Source of the DNA: Terebella lapidaria
Lineage: Eukaryota > Annelida > Polychaeta > Terebellida > Terebellidae
Direction: 5' to 3'
DNA length: 64,000 nt
NCBI GenBank assembly: GCA_949152475.1
Contig: OX424568.1
Coordinates: 21,613,667 to 21,677,666 of the forward strand
Within the stretch, counting starts at the first letter, position 1. The number at the start of each line of letters is the position of its first letter. Under the pieces are notes generated by a model. It saw nothing but the letters and a program-made list of their open reading frames with translations. It made no database searches and was not told the origin of the DNA. Below, one piece after another: positions 1 through 14,429 of the stretch. A program made the translations under genes and the position numbers.

Positions 1-510
1 GCTGTAAGTGTTAATGCCTTAGCAGCGCGTGCCCTCTCCCAATATTAAACAAGACGAGGTGCCAAAAGGTTCAATTCGGTGTCATCGTGTCACCTCCAAT
101 AATATTTGCTGGTAAATAATAATCCAGCCTTAAAAGGCACTGGGTGCAAGCACGATCGGTCCAAGCTTGTAGTTGGATTGCATGGCTTTGCACTGTGGCA
201 AACTACTGTTTTCAAGTGGGGGACGTCCGCGGAGGTGTCTTTTGTTTCGTCTTTGTTGGGGGCTAGGGATATGCCCGCTGTTCAGCACTAAAGGCGCACG
301 GTCAAGCGACCTATATGAGACAGTATATCCCTTGTTTTTTTCTATCCAATAGTCAGCCCTGGAGCGCTTACCATTTAGCTCCTGAAGGTAATAACCTTCC
401 CCTGCACATGTCCCAGTCGACCTTGGCGACCTCTGACCTTCGATACACCCCCAAATGTACCCCCAAGGGCCCCGACGAAACTAAATAACTACTTATTACA
501 TCAAATAAGC

Positions 511-532
511 GACGGACGGACGGACGGACGGA
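511..532. repeat. (GGAC)n microsatellite
   Basis: About five tandem copies of the tetranucleotide ggac/cgga, inside a GC-rich block. Confidence 0.9.
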
Positions 533-1902
533 TGCTGCACCAACGTTGCCCCCATAGTTGTAGCGTATAGCACTACGTCCGTTACAATGTCGCGCTCGTG
601 GGGGACCTCCCGCGGGGGCTTCCTTGAAATATGAAATGAAATTGTCAGGGTAAAAAGTAGGGGAGAGGGGCCCGACCATGACCCCATCGTTCATGGGCCG
701 TTATTGAAGGTAAATACAGTCCAGTGTGTCCTTTTCGAGTGGGCAAGGTGGCCTTTAACCCTGGGAAAGAAATTGGCCCCATAATGAAGGGGCCACCTGT
801 GTTTGACGGATTAAAACCTGCTGGTGTGTCAATAGGGAGTGGCGGTCATTAAATGTTGATTTCAAATAATTATAATTTCATGGTCAAACGAACTGCCAAC
901 ATGCACTGCCTAGGTTTGTTGAATTTCTTGAGAATTCAACATCACTGTGATATGAAAATGAGGAAGTTTGGGAAAACAAAGCAAATCTTCTCGTATCATC
1001 TTATCTCTATGTGACTAGGAATGATAAATATGTCATGTCACGAACTTCTCTTCATCTCTCCTAAAACAATTGCGAATCGTGATCAACCGAAGTTAAATAA
1101 AGAGCTAATTGGCAACCAAATTTGCACGATGTTGCACGACTTAGAGTATAACAATGGGCTAACACGTCGCACCGAGCTATACTCATTATGCCCTCATTTG
1201 TTTTTGACCTGATTGGGGGCAATAATTGCACTGTTTATATGTGCTGCTTTTTGCCCCTGATTTGAACCATCCATGGAATGCGATCACAAATCCAATAATG
1301 ATGAGCGATAGAGCAATTATCAGTCTGAGTCATGATATTTTCCCAGGAATTATACCGTTATTACACTTACTTCTAGTGATATTAACCGAGTACTTTGCTG
1401 GTAAGGTGTTTGGAAAACGTGAGGAGTTGAGGTCATCCGGTTTTAGGTGGCAGTCGGTGCTTCTAGTGGGGTCAATTGCTGCCAAGTTCAGAAATATTGA
1501 ACTGGTATCGAGCAGGCGGGTAGCTAGTTCGTGGAGTTCAATCGTTGCATGTCGGTATGTATGACAAAAAAGTCCTTTGTTTTTCTGTAATGTATTATTA
1601 CATGCAGAAGGCTGTGTGCAACGGAACGAACCATTGTTCAAATGCAATAACGCTTACAGCAAGTTTGCGATTCAAAGAAACGGACAATACGCTCATGAAT
1701 GAGTGCATAAATACTAAATCTATCTATCTCGTTGAATAGCTCGATTAAAAATAATATTCTGCAAAATACAACGACACTTGTGTAGTCCCTGTCTTTACAA
1801 CGTGCAAGTCCAGCAAACGCCGTCAAACGGTGAAGACGTATTTCATATTTTAGTCACAGCCCGGCACCGCGAGACAATTCTGAATTATGGGATAATGTTT
1901 GC

Positions 1903-1918
1903 AAATCTCGCGAGATTT
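1903..1918. promoter_or_regulatory. Perfect palindrome with TCTCGCGAGA element
   Basis: AAATCTCGCGAGATTT is a perfect 16-bp palindrome. Its core TCTCGCGAGA is a known metazoan promoter element (CGCG element). A second half-like site (cgcgagatt) occurs about 35 bp downstream. No gene start is recognised beside it. Confidence 0.45.
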
Positions 1919-1966
1919 GACGCGAGCAGGCGCCAATTATGGCTGTTTGCCCGCGAGATTAAACAC

Positions 1967-2278
1967 CACGTGTTCCAGCGTGATTTGTGTCTCGGGCGGG
2001 ACCTCATCCTCAGTGCGAGACGGGATTTAAAAGGTCCTAAATTTTCAATTACATGTCATCTACTTGGTGTCCCGCTGGCTTCGTTCGGGTCTGCTTCTAG
2101 AGGGAATAACCCCCAGCAATGCTCGGGACAGCGATGGCCGTGAAATATGAAAGATTCAAATTGATTGGCTTTCTGCGCAGCGGTCAAAAGAGAGTTGACC
2201 CGCACGTGGTTACCATGGGGACCAGCTGTCTGCGAGCGCACGTGCCTCCACGTGGACACGCGACGCGCGAACCACGTG
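1967..2278. promoter_or_regulatory. Cluster of five CACGTG E-boxes
   Basis: CACGTG occurs at 1967, 2203, 2239, 2249 and 2273, four of them within 76 bp, in CpG-rich sequence. This is the binding hexamer of Myc/Max, USF, TFE/MITF and CLOCK-type bHLH factors. The density is well above what a 40% GC background would give. Confidence 0.4.
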
Positions 2279-5200
2279 ACGTAGCGAAGCAGACGACGTG
2301 TGTCCACTGAAGATAAAGTTCGCCTCGCGGAATCAAAAGTCTAATTCATCCCAGGCGGTAAATACGAATTCGACGCGATAGGAATAGTGTTCATCGCCGC
2401 CAATACTGAAGAGACTTTAAGAACACTCCAGTTGCTTGTTAAACATCATAATAAATTCAAGACAGTGGCAGTCGATTGGATACTGCAATTGACAATATTG
2501 ACTATTTACAGTCATTCTGGAACTCTCAATGAGAATTCCCGGATTTAGAAAAACAACGACTAGTGGCTTCGTTCGATAAATAGTAGATGAAATATGAATG
2601 CCTCGTGCGATAGAAATAATTGAGTACCATAATAAGCGAGGGAATATTCAGGAGAGAGCGAATTTTAGGGCGAACGCGGCCAAGACAAAGACGTGAAACT
2701 GCTAATCCCCTTTCACCTGCTCCAGTTATGTTCGCTAATTATTGCAGATGGTGGTCTGCTGTGTCCTTTGTGTTGTTTTCGCCCTTCTTAGAGCGTCCAG
2801 CCTTCACCGAAGAACCTTAAACGCTCCAGGAGAACCGATTAAGCGCCCATGGTCTCCTATTTCAATCACAAAGTGCGCCTGGTGGGTAACGTAGCGCGAA
2901 AAAAACATGGACGCCTGGAGATTCATAAAACACGAATCGTGCTGGACGGGCTTGGGAAAGTGTGAGACATAAAACACGAATCGTCGATGATGGTGACACT
3001 CCAAGTAACGAAATAGATGCCCCCTTTGAGGGCTTCCCCGCGAAATTTTTCTGGCACTGGATTTGTGGGCGGGGAAGGGGGATAGGATTTGGAGGACCAA
3101 GGATTGCTACACATATGGTCCAGCAGTTATTAATCGAAGAGATAGGCGAGGTGATTGCGGGATGATTAAGCAGAGCTCCGGAATTAATCGCCACTGAGTG
3201 AGTCAGGCAACGTCGGTCAATTGATTTGACACTGTTCACGAGATTCCACTGAAAGCTTTTTAAGACAGCGTTGCACGTCGATTTGGGAACAAAATATGGT
3301 ATTCAATAATTGTCCATATCATACGGTGAAAAGTGTCCTTATATTATAAAAGCTTGAAAACGCAGCATCATGAAATTTGTTAATTATTCGTGAATATGCG
3401 ATAGCGTACAGCTATGTTATGAAATATCGATATTCGCCTATTGCTGAAATTATGCAACCATAAAGGTCGCAAACTCTTGCGTTGCTCTATAGTGACAATA
3501 TAAACGCAATTTTAAGAGAGTGGAAACAGTTCAATACAGTCAAAGTAGGCCTTATAGTTGGCTAAAAATTAATTTAGCAACTGCCGACGACCAGACCACA
3601 TCCGCCCTGCAAATGCAAAGACACATTTGTTTTCTTTCAGTTCATCTCTTGTATGTTCAGGCGGTGGCTGAAGGGGTATCCATATCCAGCGGTGCCCGAA
3701 AGACGGCACTGCTAAAAACCCTATCGTTTCACGATTTGCAAGAGAAAGGACTAGTTTATTCCCAGATTACATTAATTCCTGGATGTCTCTAGATTGCAAA
3801 TCAATCGTCTAGGGCATTGTTGGTGCGCTTTTTGCGGATTTGAGCTGATTAAACATTAATTTAAATATGTAACTACCGTGTTCAGTTGGGGCTGGACCAG
3901 GTATCTCGACAGTTGATGGATGGATTGCCCCGTCAATTTTGCCGTACGTCGGTTTCAGTTACAAACGGTCATGCATAAACAAAGCTTAATACCGTGTAGA
4001 ACCTTATTCCCGCTCCGAAACAAAAGACGCTCCTCCGCGAAAGAAAATTGTTCCTTGTTTTTTCCCGCGCAGCTCGCAGCTAATTATATTGACAAACAGC
4101 ACGTTCCTATTGTCGATGTACTCTGTTTACTTAAGAACTGATATCATTGTAGCTTTCATGCAGAGGTTTTTATGGGGATAGTGTCATGTGTGACCCCGTG
4201 TTTGCTCTGGCGCGGATTTTGGCGTAGGAAATGGGGGAATCGTTTTCGCCGTTTTGTTTCAAGGAAAACGCTGATGATCGGACTGAGAGTGACACTGGAT
4301 CCACTAGATATAGCTTCTAACCTGGTAGAGCCCTTTTGTCTGTAGCAACGATTTGCTTTGTCCGAAACATCGCTTATTTCGTGTACAGTTCCGGGCGATA
4401 AACAAAACACCACGTATTAAATAATGCCCTTTTATGGTAGTTTTTACCGATGATTACATCGTGTTTTAGGTGAGCTCATTAATGTAGATTTTTGTGGATG
4501 TTGTCATGTATTTCTAGCGTTTTTCCCTCCTGTTTCTGATTGATCTCTAAAAGGCTGCGTGTTTTATGGTGGCGTTATTTCAGTAACATCTCCATATTTA
4601 CCTCCTAGCGGGCCCCGCCCTAGAACCAAATACATAGAGTCTGGTGCCTATAAATGGCTGTCAAACAGATTTCGCCTAATAATTTATGAGATTCGTCTCG
4701 GCTGGGCATTAGGCAGAATTCATATCACCCCTAATAGAGGCCGAGATACGCTATTTATTTTCCTGTAAAACCGTTACTCCCAATATTGGCAGCTAGGAGT
4801 AGTTGGGTGGGCGGGTTGACTCGATCTAGACATCGAAGCTGGGGAAGGGTCCGTGGAGTTTCATATATCTATTTATTATTCAGGAATAATTGATTGAAAA
4901 ACCATTACTGCGTGGCTGTTCCGTGGCGGACCAACAGCTTCAGGTGATCACAACCTTCAGGTTTTGTCACGACGGACTATCGCGGCCCGCAAATTACAAA
5001 TTCACCTATTACTGGGAGTTATTTGCCTTTATTTTGGCGATTTATTTGCCTAAAGTACGGTAACATCTTTGCATTATTTCGTGATGGATCGCGATTTTGT
5101 TTCATCGCAACAATGGCGAGAGGAAACAGTTTGGAAAAAGGGCGAGCAATGCTATTTGTCGGCCATGACAATGAAAGAAAATATGGAAAAGATGACCTGG

Positions 5201-6839
5201 GGTATGTTTTATCTATCCATCGGCGATGTTTATCAAGCTATAGAACAGATAATGGACGAATTAACACACAATGTTGCTAAACAAATCCTGTGCAGCTGCA
5301 CAATAAACCCGAATTATGCACGATAAATATCGTAACCTACCGTCAAAAACAACTTCGCTCCCAGAAATATGCACTCGGATATCAATAAACACTTTTTCTA
5401 ACGTTATAAAACCTCAGAAATACCTGTTAGGAACCATATAAACGCAATTTTTTAGGTGATTGACTATACTGTCATGCCCCGATCTAGGCATAATACTGCT
5501 ACCAAACCTTAGGACCGTTTGTGGTCGATTCGTTTCAAATGAAAGTCTATAATTTTATTATGGTTAACTCCTTAATCGTGAAGTCAAAAATAAATTAATT
5601 TCCAATGGGTCGAGTTGCTAATGAATGAAATTGACTTTCTCATTTTACAGATGCTAACTGCCAGGCGAAACGCCTCGTTTCATACTTTGGCCTTTTATAG
5701 TCCTGTACTATTTAACAGCGAGTGGTAATATATGTGTCCCGATGGCGCGCCATTTCGCCCGTTACACCGCGGCAAGATGGATCCCCCGTAGTCGTATCGC
5801 AAGGTGGCAGCCACCGGGCGCCCATGGAGCCATGCCCATAAAACTCCAACGGCTTTTGTGGATTCTGGCGGGCAGGGCATACAGGAAACATAAAATTAGG
5901 CTGGGTGAGTACTTGAAGTAGGCCCTAGATACCTGTTCCCTGCGAGTGACGTATAAAACGTCTACGTTTTAAACGTCGACTGGCGTTTTTCTCTGCGTGG
6001 AGGGTTGTTGTTGCCCGGGACACGTTAAGACCGCCGAAGATTTGGCTTTTATCGGTCTTTTCCTACGTTTTCCCCTTTCGTACCCCCTCGCCCCTTACCC
6101 CTATAATGTCACACGAATCGTGTAGGGTGAGTCAAACTCTACCTCGCTATAAATTTATTTATTCTTCATGGTGGCAAAGTGCTCAGGAAGCGTTGCAGCT
6201 TGCACTTTTTACCCTCTTATATTGCGTGATGTTTTCGCAAATCCCGCTAAAGTAATCCGAAAGCGGAATAATATTGTATTGTCCTGTCCTTTCTGGATCA
6301 TGTTTTATGACATTAAGCCAATTAACTTGCGACGAACGGCTATTATTCGGTAACTACCCTGTACGATTAATGTTTTATTTGCGAAGGTATGTTATCAGGT
6401 CATATACAATAAGGTACTAAATGATTCACACACAGATAACAGAAGGTTAAAACGACTATTCACTAGATAAATACGGACTGCGGGCATTTTGGGGAACTCT
6501 TTTGTCCAGGCGCGGAATAATACACCATTGTGGATCACTTTCGTGAGTGAATCGGTCGGATTAGTTATTAATAGTGGGTTTCCATTCAGGGTAGAATCAC
6601 TAAACGCACTGGCTTCTGGTGAAATGTAAGCGACGGAATTCGTATTATTCAGGCGACAATAGTCGTATGAAATGGCCTATGTGGCGCCTAGCCTATTGTA
6701 AACAATAAATCTATTCAGAATAAATCGCCATTATATTGCCTTATGCAATATGCACATCACAGTTATCTTTGTTCTTTGGGGAGAATTCCCTTTACACTTG
6801 TGGCGAATTAGGGCGAGTTGCATTGTGGGTATTTTTTCA

Positions 6840-6965
6840 GAATCCACAGGTGCATTGTAATTAAATTAATAATCAAAGCTTTACATCAATGTGTGGTATA
6901 GAATCGGCTCCCAGTATCTGTGCATGTTATGTAAAGGTCAATGCCTCGTAAATGTTGGGAGCATG
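6840..6965. promoter_or_regulatory. Sox/homeobox/TCF motif-dense block
   Basis: Within 50 bp lie CATTGT (Sox-like), several TAATTA/ATTAAT homeodomain cores and AATCAAAG (TCF/LEF-like). The arrangement resembles a conserved non-coding enhancer, but this is motif reading only. Confidence 0.25.
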
Positions 6966-8289
6966 TTCCATTTCTTTACGTCATTTAAATGTTACACGTG
7001 CCTTTGGTGTGCTCTTATCTGGTCTGTTCATTTTAAACAATGTAAATTATCACATCGAACAATGGTTTGGGGGCATATTATTAGAGTTTTATCTTTCGTT
7101 ATTAGTGTGTGCATGGTTTGGTGACAATGATGTCTCAAATTCAAACATCCTGTCAAGTCGAAAGTCGCATAATCCTCAAATAAATTTTAGATTGTGTGAA
7201 CGATATCTAAGAGGCATGATGTGCCATTGGTGTGCTCCGAATTTTCCATGATTGCTCAATCCAATAGATTCACCTACTAACATTGGATGTAGCGTTCCAA
7301 ATATTATATGATTGTTCCTTCTGTAACCTGATGAAATTACGACAGCCAGACAGCACCTACGTCATCGTTTCGATGTATTTCGAGTCGAAACCCCCACACA
7401 CCCAAAATAAATTCGCAGCAGTACGTTCAAAGTTGAAGACTTCACACAGTCAACCTGGCTCATACATATTTTTATATATCGTCGCAAATATAGCGAACTG
7501 CTCCACTTCTTTTTTCCCACAGACCGACTTGCAACCCGACCTCCCATCCCCACCCCCTCCCACCCTAAAAAAAACCTCCAGGTCGTCTGGACATGATGAA
7601 GATGCGCAGGTGGCTTCTCGCCCTAATCAAATTAATGACTTGGCCCCGTCTATCGCCCCTGCTCCTATGTGTCCACTCCTCGGGCGAAATGGTGGCCAAC
7701 AAGTGGTTGTTAGGCGGCGCCAAATTAATTATCTGTTTTTGGTTTGAATATCAGACACTTTTAAGGGGGAAAAGTTCAACTAAAATCATTTGTGTCGAGT
7801 TGATAACCGTTGAAATTTCTGACGAACCAAATCCCTGAATTTTCACATCCATCACGACGAATAAAACCCCCGGAAAATAGATTTCAGGACCACGAGTTTC
7901 AGTCGGCTTGCCCTAGAACAGCGTTCCCCTGTCGAGGTCAGCTCACCAATGTTTGTAGTTTGACCTAGAAGCTGTGATATTGACGACTTGTGTTTTAATT
8001 TCACACGAAGTTGGACCAAAGGCATACAATGGGTAGCATTTTAATCCACCGAGCGGACACCTGTGGTCCCGGAACTGACCAGGACATAATCTGATACATG
8101 CAATGGACATGGTGTCAATTTTCCACCAATGGTTTCGTTTTCTGTTTTTGTCAAGCTCACCGATCCTAATTTCTTATGCCCGTGTAATTTGTTTGTTCTT
8201 TTTAAATTATTTTGGCCTAATCGTTTTGGTGACTTTGTTCTTTGCAGACATTGTAAATTACGATTTTTTTTGTTCATCGAGATCGAATA

Positions 8290-9495
8290 AAATGACACGT
8301 GAATTCAATAGTTTATTGTCTTTGCACAAATTCAATCTGAAACATAATTCTAAAATCGAACAACGAACAATTTCCTACAACCAAGTTTTTACAAAAATAT
8401 ATATTTCTGTTTTTGTCAGAGAAGACACACATATCCACTGTTTTAACAAATAACTGCTAACGATTTATACATGTGCATTTACATACCATTTCTAAAATAA
8501 CTTAACTATTATCAAGCATACGTCGAACATTGGCATAAACTACAGTGATCTAATTATATATGTATAATACCAGTTATTTTCAGGTCTATTGGAGGGAAAT
8601 ATTATTCTATTTGCTCTGGAAATTATTTGTATTAATTTTGATGGAAATATTGCTTGTGGTTCTTAAACAATCGCATATGGACCTTGGTCTTGCCCTTTCA
8701 GACACATATTTCACGAACATACAAATCATTCATGAATATATTTCAAACCATTCATCTGTTCATATCATACAAGTTACAACACAACACACAAGTATATTTA
8801 TTTAGGACTATAGTGCTTTAATTGTACGAGAGCTCACATCTTCCACAGGCGATTGGTAATGTTAGTTCATGTCAATTGAACAAACTGCATCAACCAGCTG
8901 AAATATACATATAGCTTGATCAAGTGATTGACTGCATTAATTGACCACAATATGGTCTTCTGTATTGTGCGTCTTGAATGGACATATATATCATTGACAA
9001 CAAAGATATCAGTATCATTTGAATGCACTATGAAACAATTCATACCACGTTTACACATTTAACGCAACGTTCCTAAAACGTTTGCAACATAGGAAGATCG
9101 TAATACTGTAATGAGTCATGCAGAATCCGCATTATAAAAACAGAAGGCTTATGTTTGTGGCATTTTCCCTCTAATCATAATACATTCCAATTGTTTGAAA
9201 CCACTATTAAAACGTTGAAACATACATACAAGTATGCAATTTCTAATATCAAGCGTTTTGAAATCAGACGTAACTTCCTTCAAATAGAACAATGCTGCAA
9301 CACCTCATTTTGCTAAGATCTGATTCGTCTTCCTACTTAAAAATGTGAGAATTTAAAACATTAAAACCACGTATACACGATGAAAATTCACAAATTTCCT
9401 CTGTTGACTTCCTTAATACCTCACCAACGACGATTTGTCCACCTTACTCATCCTAATTTGTACACATACTCAGCTAAGTACACGGTACGTGTTCA
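8290..9495 (-). other. Probable MPDU1 3' UTR
   Basis: About 1.2 kb of AT-rich, ORF-poor sequence follows the MPDU1 stop on the minus strand. Minus-strand AATAAA signals occur near 8796-8806 and at 8312-8317. The base composition changes sharply left of about 8290, which suggests the transcript ends at one of these. No transcript evidence is available, so the end is inferred. Confidence 0.4.
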
Positions 9496-9723
9496 CTACT
9501 CAGCCTTCTGCTTGGCACTGGCTCCACCGTAGTACAGGATCTGGCTGAGGATGATGCCGTTACAAGTGGCTGAGACCACGTAGATGACGACTACCGTCAT
9601 ATCCCCCGTCTCCTGGATGGAAGTGAACACCCGAGCGATGGCACCAGCGAAAAGGAGGAAGAAGGTCACGACCGAGAGCTGTCCCGTGCTGCCATTCTTG
9701 AAATTGGCAAACGCCTGGATCAT
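9496..9723 (-). CDS. MPDU1: MPDU1 terminal coding exon
   Basis: MPDU1 is an ER multi-pass membrane protein of the PQ-loop family. It is needed for use of dolichol-phosphate-mannose and -glucose in N-glycan, GPI-anchor and mannosylation pathways; human mutations cause MPDU1-CDG. This exon encodes 75 residues starting MIQAFANFKNGSTGQLSVV, then a helix, then the signature ARVFTSIQETGD, another helix, and a basic tail SAKQKAE before TAG. The GHTGQLS/IFTSIQETGD-type block is the most conserved part of the family. The acceptor is cttgcag before 9723. Reading on into the intron would add unrelated residues, so the splice is preferred. With the other three exons about 209 residues are recovered without a frameshift, so the gene looks functional. 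Confidence 0.95.
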   Translation of the reverse strand: MIQAFANFKNGSTGQLSVVTFFLLFAGAIARVFTSIQETGDMTVVVIYVVSATCNGIILSQILYYGGASAKQKAE

Positions 9724-9762
9724 CTGCAAGTACACGAAATGGGGAAGAGAAAGTTTAAAGGT

Positions 9763-9948
9763 ACGTATCAATCTATTGCGACCAAGCCAAGCACAAGGTT
9801 TGATGATGACAATGAAAACTTTGGATAAATCATTATGGGATGGAAACAAAGCCTGACTCAATATCTATAGCCTGGGGACACTGGCGTCATCAGGGGCAGA
9901 TAGTGTGAAAATATAGTTGTTCCCAATGTGCACCCAAATGAACCAATA
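9763..9948. repeat. Dispersed repeat, copy A (beside MPDU1 last exon)
   Basis: Starts GTATCAATCTATT and contains TTTGATGAT, then GGGCAGATAGTGTG, then AGTTGTT..CCA..TGT.CACC. The same words in the same order occur in copy B (36205-36400). It lies 40 bp upstream (transcript sense) of the last MPDU1 exon. The family is unknown to me; no coding capacity is seen. Confidence 0.6.
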
Positions 9949-12900
9949 TACAAATGCCCAACAACCAATTGAACATTACCAGTGCAAACATATTAATACG
10001 GAGTATTGGCAACATATACACACAAAGTTGAGGATTTTTCCATGAAAAAAATGAATTGGTTCTGCCAGAAAGGTGAGCAGCATACAAGGATGTTCGTATT
10101 TAGAAGATCATTTCAGAATGACCACAACCTATGCAGGCAGAGTATGGTGGATGGCAGAATATTCATTGCTATAAAAACAAGTATATAAGTTAATGGTAGA
10201 GTTGGTGAAATCCTGGGTCAAGATGGTTTGCATCGTTGACGGAAAAAACTTCGGAATCAGCTGAAACGAAATAACTATTCACTACGCCTATCACAATTAC
10301 AATATGCTGCAGACAATGGAAAGTTGAAAGTGACTTGAAATCAGTTCCATCTGGGAACTTGAAGTGCTTTTGATAATTTGACGCGAACAATACTTATACA
10401 CGTAGGATCAGTTTGACTTACAACTTTTCAAGGATATCCAAACGCATATTCATGTTCACTGATAAGAATCTTCTCGTTCAACTGAACCTTTACAAAATAT
10501 GTGGTCTATGTACTTCTGATACACATTCAGAAACATCGGTTTAATGCACACAACTAAATGTCAAGTAATAATATACGTTAATATTCATTTGGTGTAATCT
10601 AGTACCCAAGCTGAACCAATTTTAACCCACATTCATACGTGATTACAATATATGATTAGGCTTATGCGTCTGGCAAAAGCATATCTTTATAACAGTGATC
10701 AATGATATGACAAAATACACACGAGAAACTGATAAACACAATACCTACAAAACAGATGTATATACACCCTTTATTAACCTGAACAATACATAACAAACGA
10801 GGAAAACAAAACGGGTTTTATATTCAATAATACTGAGTATCAGGTCTCCGCAAAGGTATTATTATATCTGAAAGGCCACGCCCTCAATGCGGGCGAATGT
10901 GGTATTGTTTGGCACCGTTGCCAAGACAACAGTGGATAATCTGGAGACCTATCACGAAGCTCAGATGTCGGACGGACAAAAGACGTTTGTCTTGCGAGGG
11001 AAAAAGGGGATAAAGGGGAATAATAGGAAGGGATTGGATATCTCGGGTGGAATGCCTGGGAATGCTGAGATAGAAGTATTCGTAGGGGGAAATAGACAAT
11101 TGGCAAAGGGAAAACTCTTGGTATGTCGAAATAGAGCCAAGCTTCGAGATAGATAACACAGATTTAAAAGCAGGTAAAGTTTTTTTATCTTCTTATGAAG
11201 TTTGGAAGAGAACGTTGTTAGTTTGAAAATGTACGGTCTCCGAAAGAGCATTTTGACAGATTTGACAATGTAACATCATATCGAAACATCATGGTAAATA
11301 CCTCACATGAATGCGGTTATCATGTGAAGCGTTAACAGATATGATTAAATACAAACATTGGACTGGACAGGCCACCAGTCATATCACTCAAATCATTAAG
11401 ATTTCATACAGACAACACTAATTCACACATCAATCTGGAGGCATTTTCACACAGACCCCTGACTTGCAATCATCAAAATATCTCCCATAAAAATAATTAC
11501 TTTTTTCGGTATACGTTCCCCACGCCGGATCAATTCGAATAAAAAATTAAAGACCGAACCTTCACCTCGAATCAAAACAACCACTGACAGTATCAATCAG
11601 CTTCGACCTTGGATCTACCACGCTACTGTCTACGACTGCGATGCGACCATGTCCCCACAGATGACAATGACCATGTCAGACCAAACTTCTGCACCCACAC
11701 GAGCCCCCAGGTCTACAAGGTCTTGCTATAAGGGTGTCCTGTCCAGCGAAACTAAGCCAAATTGTCAGGTATGGGTCACCCTCGGGCCTTGCCATTGCCT
11801 GTGGTAGTCCCTTCTACATTTTGGCCGGTTACGCCTTGGGCTTTGGGGGTAAGGATCGCTTTTTTGTGACATCTGATGAAACATTAATGCCATGACCGTC
11901 TACCTGCCTGCTTCCACGAATTCGCAAGCAGTAGTCAGTGCTTAGGAGATGTGGATTGCACGGACTGATCAGTGATCATACAGTGATAAATAACTGTATT
12001 TGTCATTGGCTTGTAATACCTCGGTATCAGAGAGGCAATCGATAAGTTAGAGACCTTGTGGATTAGCTAGTTACTGGAACTGTCAAGTCGCAGACTCCAT
12101 GGCAAGTTATGCCTTTGTTTTGGTACTTGTGTGACCTCGACAGTGTCTCAACAGGCAATACAGCTTCAAAATAAACAAATGTCACCTCCATAATGAAAGA
12201 GTTAATGTTTACATGGAGTAATAATTGACGATGTCAAACTACTTGACATTTCTGATAGTATTAAAGCTGGAGATGCGCAACAATGTCTTGATTGTGATAG
12301 GGTTCCTAGCAGTGTTATGCCATCAACGTGTACTAGTATCTCGACAGGATTGCAAGTTCGTTGAAACACCTGACATTTATTTGTGTTAGTATGAACACTG
12401 GAGAAGCTATACATCAGTAATTTATATTTTTGCATGTCTGCGTAAAAACACGTTGATTTGTTTGTAAACAAACTCGCACAAGGTCGCCTTCAGCATTCGT
12501 CGACGTTAATTGGTAATCGACTCAATCTCATGCTGCATGATAATAAACCGATGACTGATTATTGCCGTACAGTATACAAACATGCTAATGTAAGCAGATG
12601 ATTTGAAAAATGACCTCATTTGCCTCTCGACACGACGATAATAACTAGGTTAATCAAAATAAACAATCATACTTTCCGCAAGAGGATTTGCTCTGATAAA
12701 ATTATACACCTTTCCAAACACAAATTTGGCATGTATGTCCATGAGGGATGGGGACCCGACACAAAAGGGAATGTACAAAGGATTTCATGGTTGTTCACTT
12801 TCCATGGGACATGTTGTCCCTTGTACGTGTCCGATGTTAGCCTTCAAGGGCAGGTGTTGCGTTCAGATCATGTCCAATCAACGCATCATGATAGCTGCCA

Positions 12901-13638
12901 TTGGCAACATGCGGGCATCGAGTAATAATCCTGTGACCTTGAAAACTCATCACTCCATCAAACTCACGAGTTCAAGGATCAACAGTTATCAAAACACCAG
13001 GCTCATTTTATGGACGTTCCAGTCTATTTGGTGACACCTGGAAACTTATTACCAGGTCATGCTGATCTAGTGAGGAGAGAATAGACTGATAAACTTATTA
13101 GACGAAATAGGATAACAGGGAGAGAATGCCATCGTGGCATGTACCAAATTGCCATAACTAAGATGCAGATAACTAAGATGATTCCCTATACAATAGGACG
13201 TATTTCGCAGTGCTACACTGCACATATTCGAAGTAGAATTGTTTATCCCATATATATGATATTACATAGAAGTTCAAGTGATGATGACACTGATGATCAC
13301 AAATGAGTTTCTCTTATATTCTGGAGCAGAAGATCCACTGAGAAACTGATATGTGTTTCGAAATGTGATATTATATATTCCCTAATTGTCAGTTTGTATT
13401 GACCGCTTCAGAGAATATCACCGTTGCATCATAACAGCCCGATGTATTAAAAGTAATAAATGTCATAACATGTATCGACATTAAAAAAGTGTTTCATACA
13501 TTTTTGTTTGTTTTGATTTTTTTTTGTGTTTCATGAAAGTATATATTATCCTTCAGACGGAAAACACTTTTGAACTTTCTTCCATATTTTCTAAACACAG
13601 TGAAATGACAGACGTACATTAACCAGTCTTGTTCGACA

Positions 13639-13960
13639 TTGGGCGACAGGCCTGGACTTGTCCGACAGATTCCAGATCATTTCAGTGATGTCCAGATCTT
13701 AAACAAACATAAATCCATCGGATTATTTGCATGTCCACCGATGGAAATCCCTCCAAATATTTTCCCCTCGGACGTCGTGCGACATCTCCCTTTGTCCCTC
13801 CGGCTGATCCGATGGAAATTCGAGGCATACCTGAACGATTTCATTAAAGATTCATCCATATTCCATTGTGCGCCATTAATGCATTAGACCCGCTGGGATC
13901 CAGCAATGCCCCCGCCTAAAACAGAGCTATTGCACCGCCTGAAATCTGCATAGATTGGCC
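13639..13960. promoter_or_regulatory. CNE-like block with octamer motif
   Basis: A perfect octamer ATTTGCAT sits at 13725-13732, with CTTTGT (Sox-like), ATTAAAG and CATTGTGC further along, in a stretch of moderate GC that is open in some frames on both strands. It lacks repeats. Calling it an enhancer is inference. Confidence 0.25.
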
Positions 13961-14429
13961 ACGTTGGATCATCATGTTGGGTGAGGATTTCTACTTGGTT
14001 TTGTACAGGTATTAGTCTTTGTGCAAGGAATATCGCAGGAAAATTCTTTAATCGATGTGCCTACACTGGATAAGAATGACATTGGAAGTTTGAATGTACA
14101 TGAATTCATGCAAAGAAAATACAAATTTATTATTAACTGAGCTTGACCAATATGTATATACGCTCTATCATTGAAGGGCAATCACCGATGGAACCTGTAC
14201 ATTATGGGCCCCACCCTTGCACGTTACAAGCCCCGGGGGTCGGAAGGGGTGGGGTACACACAGGACGGGACAGGTGCGGGGTGCACGCCCATGTCTCTGT
14301 CCGTGTGTTTGGTTGTCTGCCTCTGGGACGTTGGGCAGAGGTACGGTAACAGTTTCTAACGGGACGGGACGCGGGCCATTCGCTCTTAATCACCCCCATG
14401 CCATTGATATAACTCTCGGCAACGCGCCG

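Larger units (their letters stand above)
1..8289. other. Non-coding flank downstream of MPDU1
   Basis: I find no convincing gene in this stretch: the ORFs are short and overlap on both strands. It is a mosaic of GC-rich blocks (370-700, 1850-2330, 2860-3130, 5690-5880, 7530-7700) and AT-rich homeobox/Sox-like motif blocks. This texture is typical of intergenic regulatory DNA around developmental genes. Conservation cannot be judged from one sequence. Confidence 0.5.
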
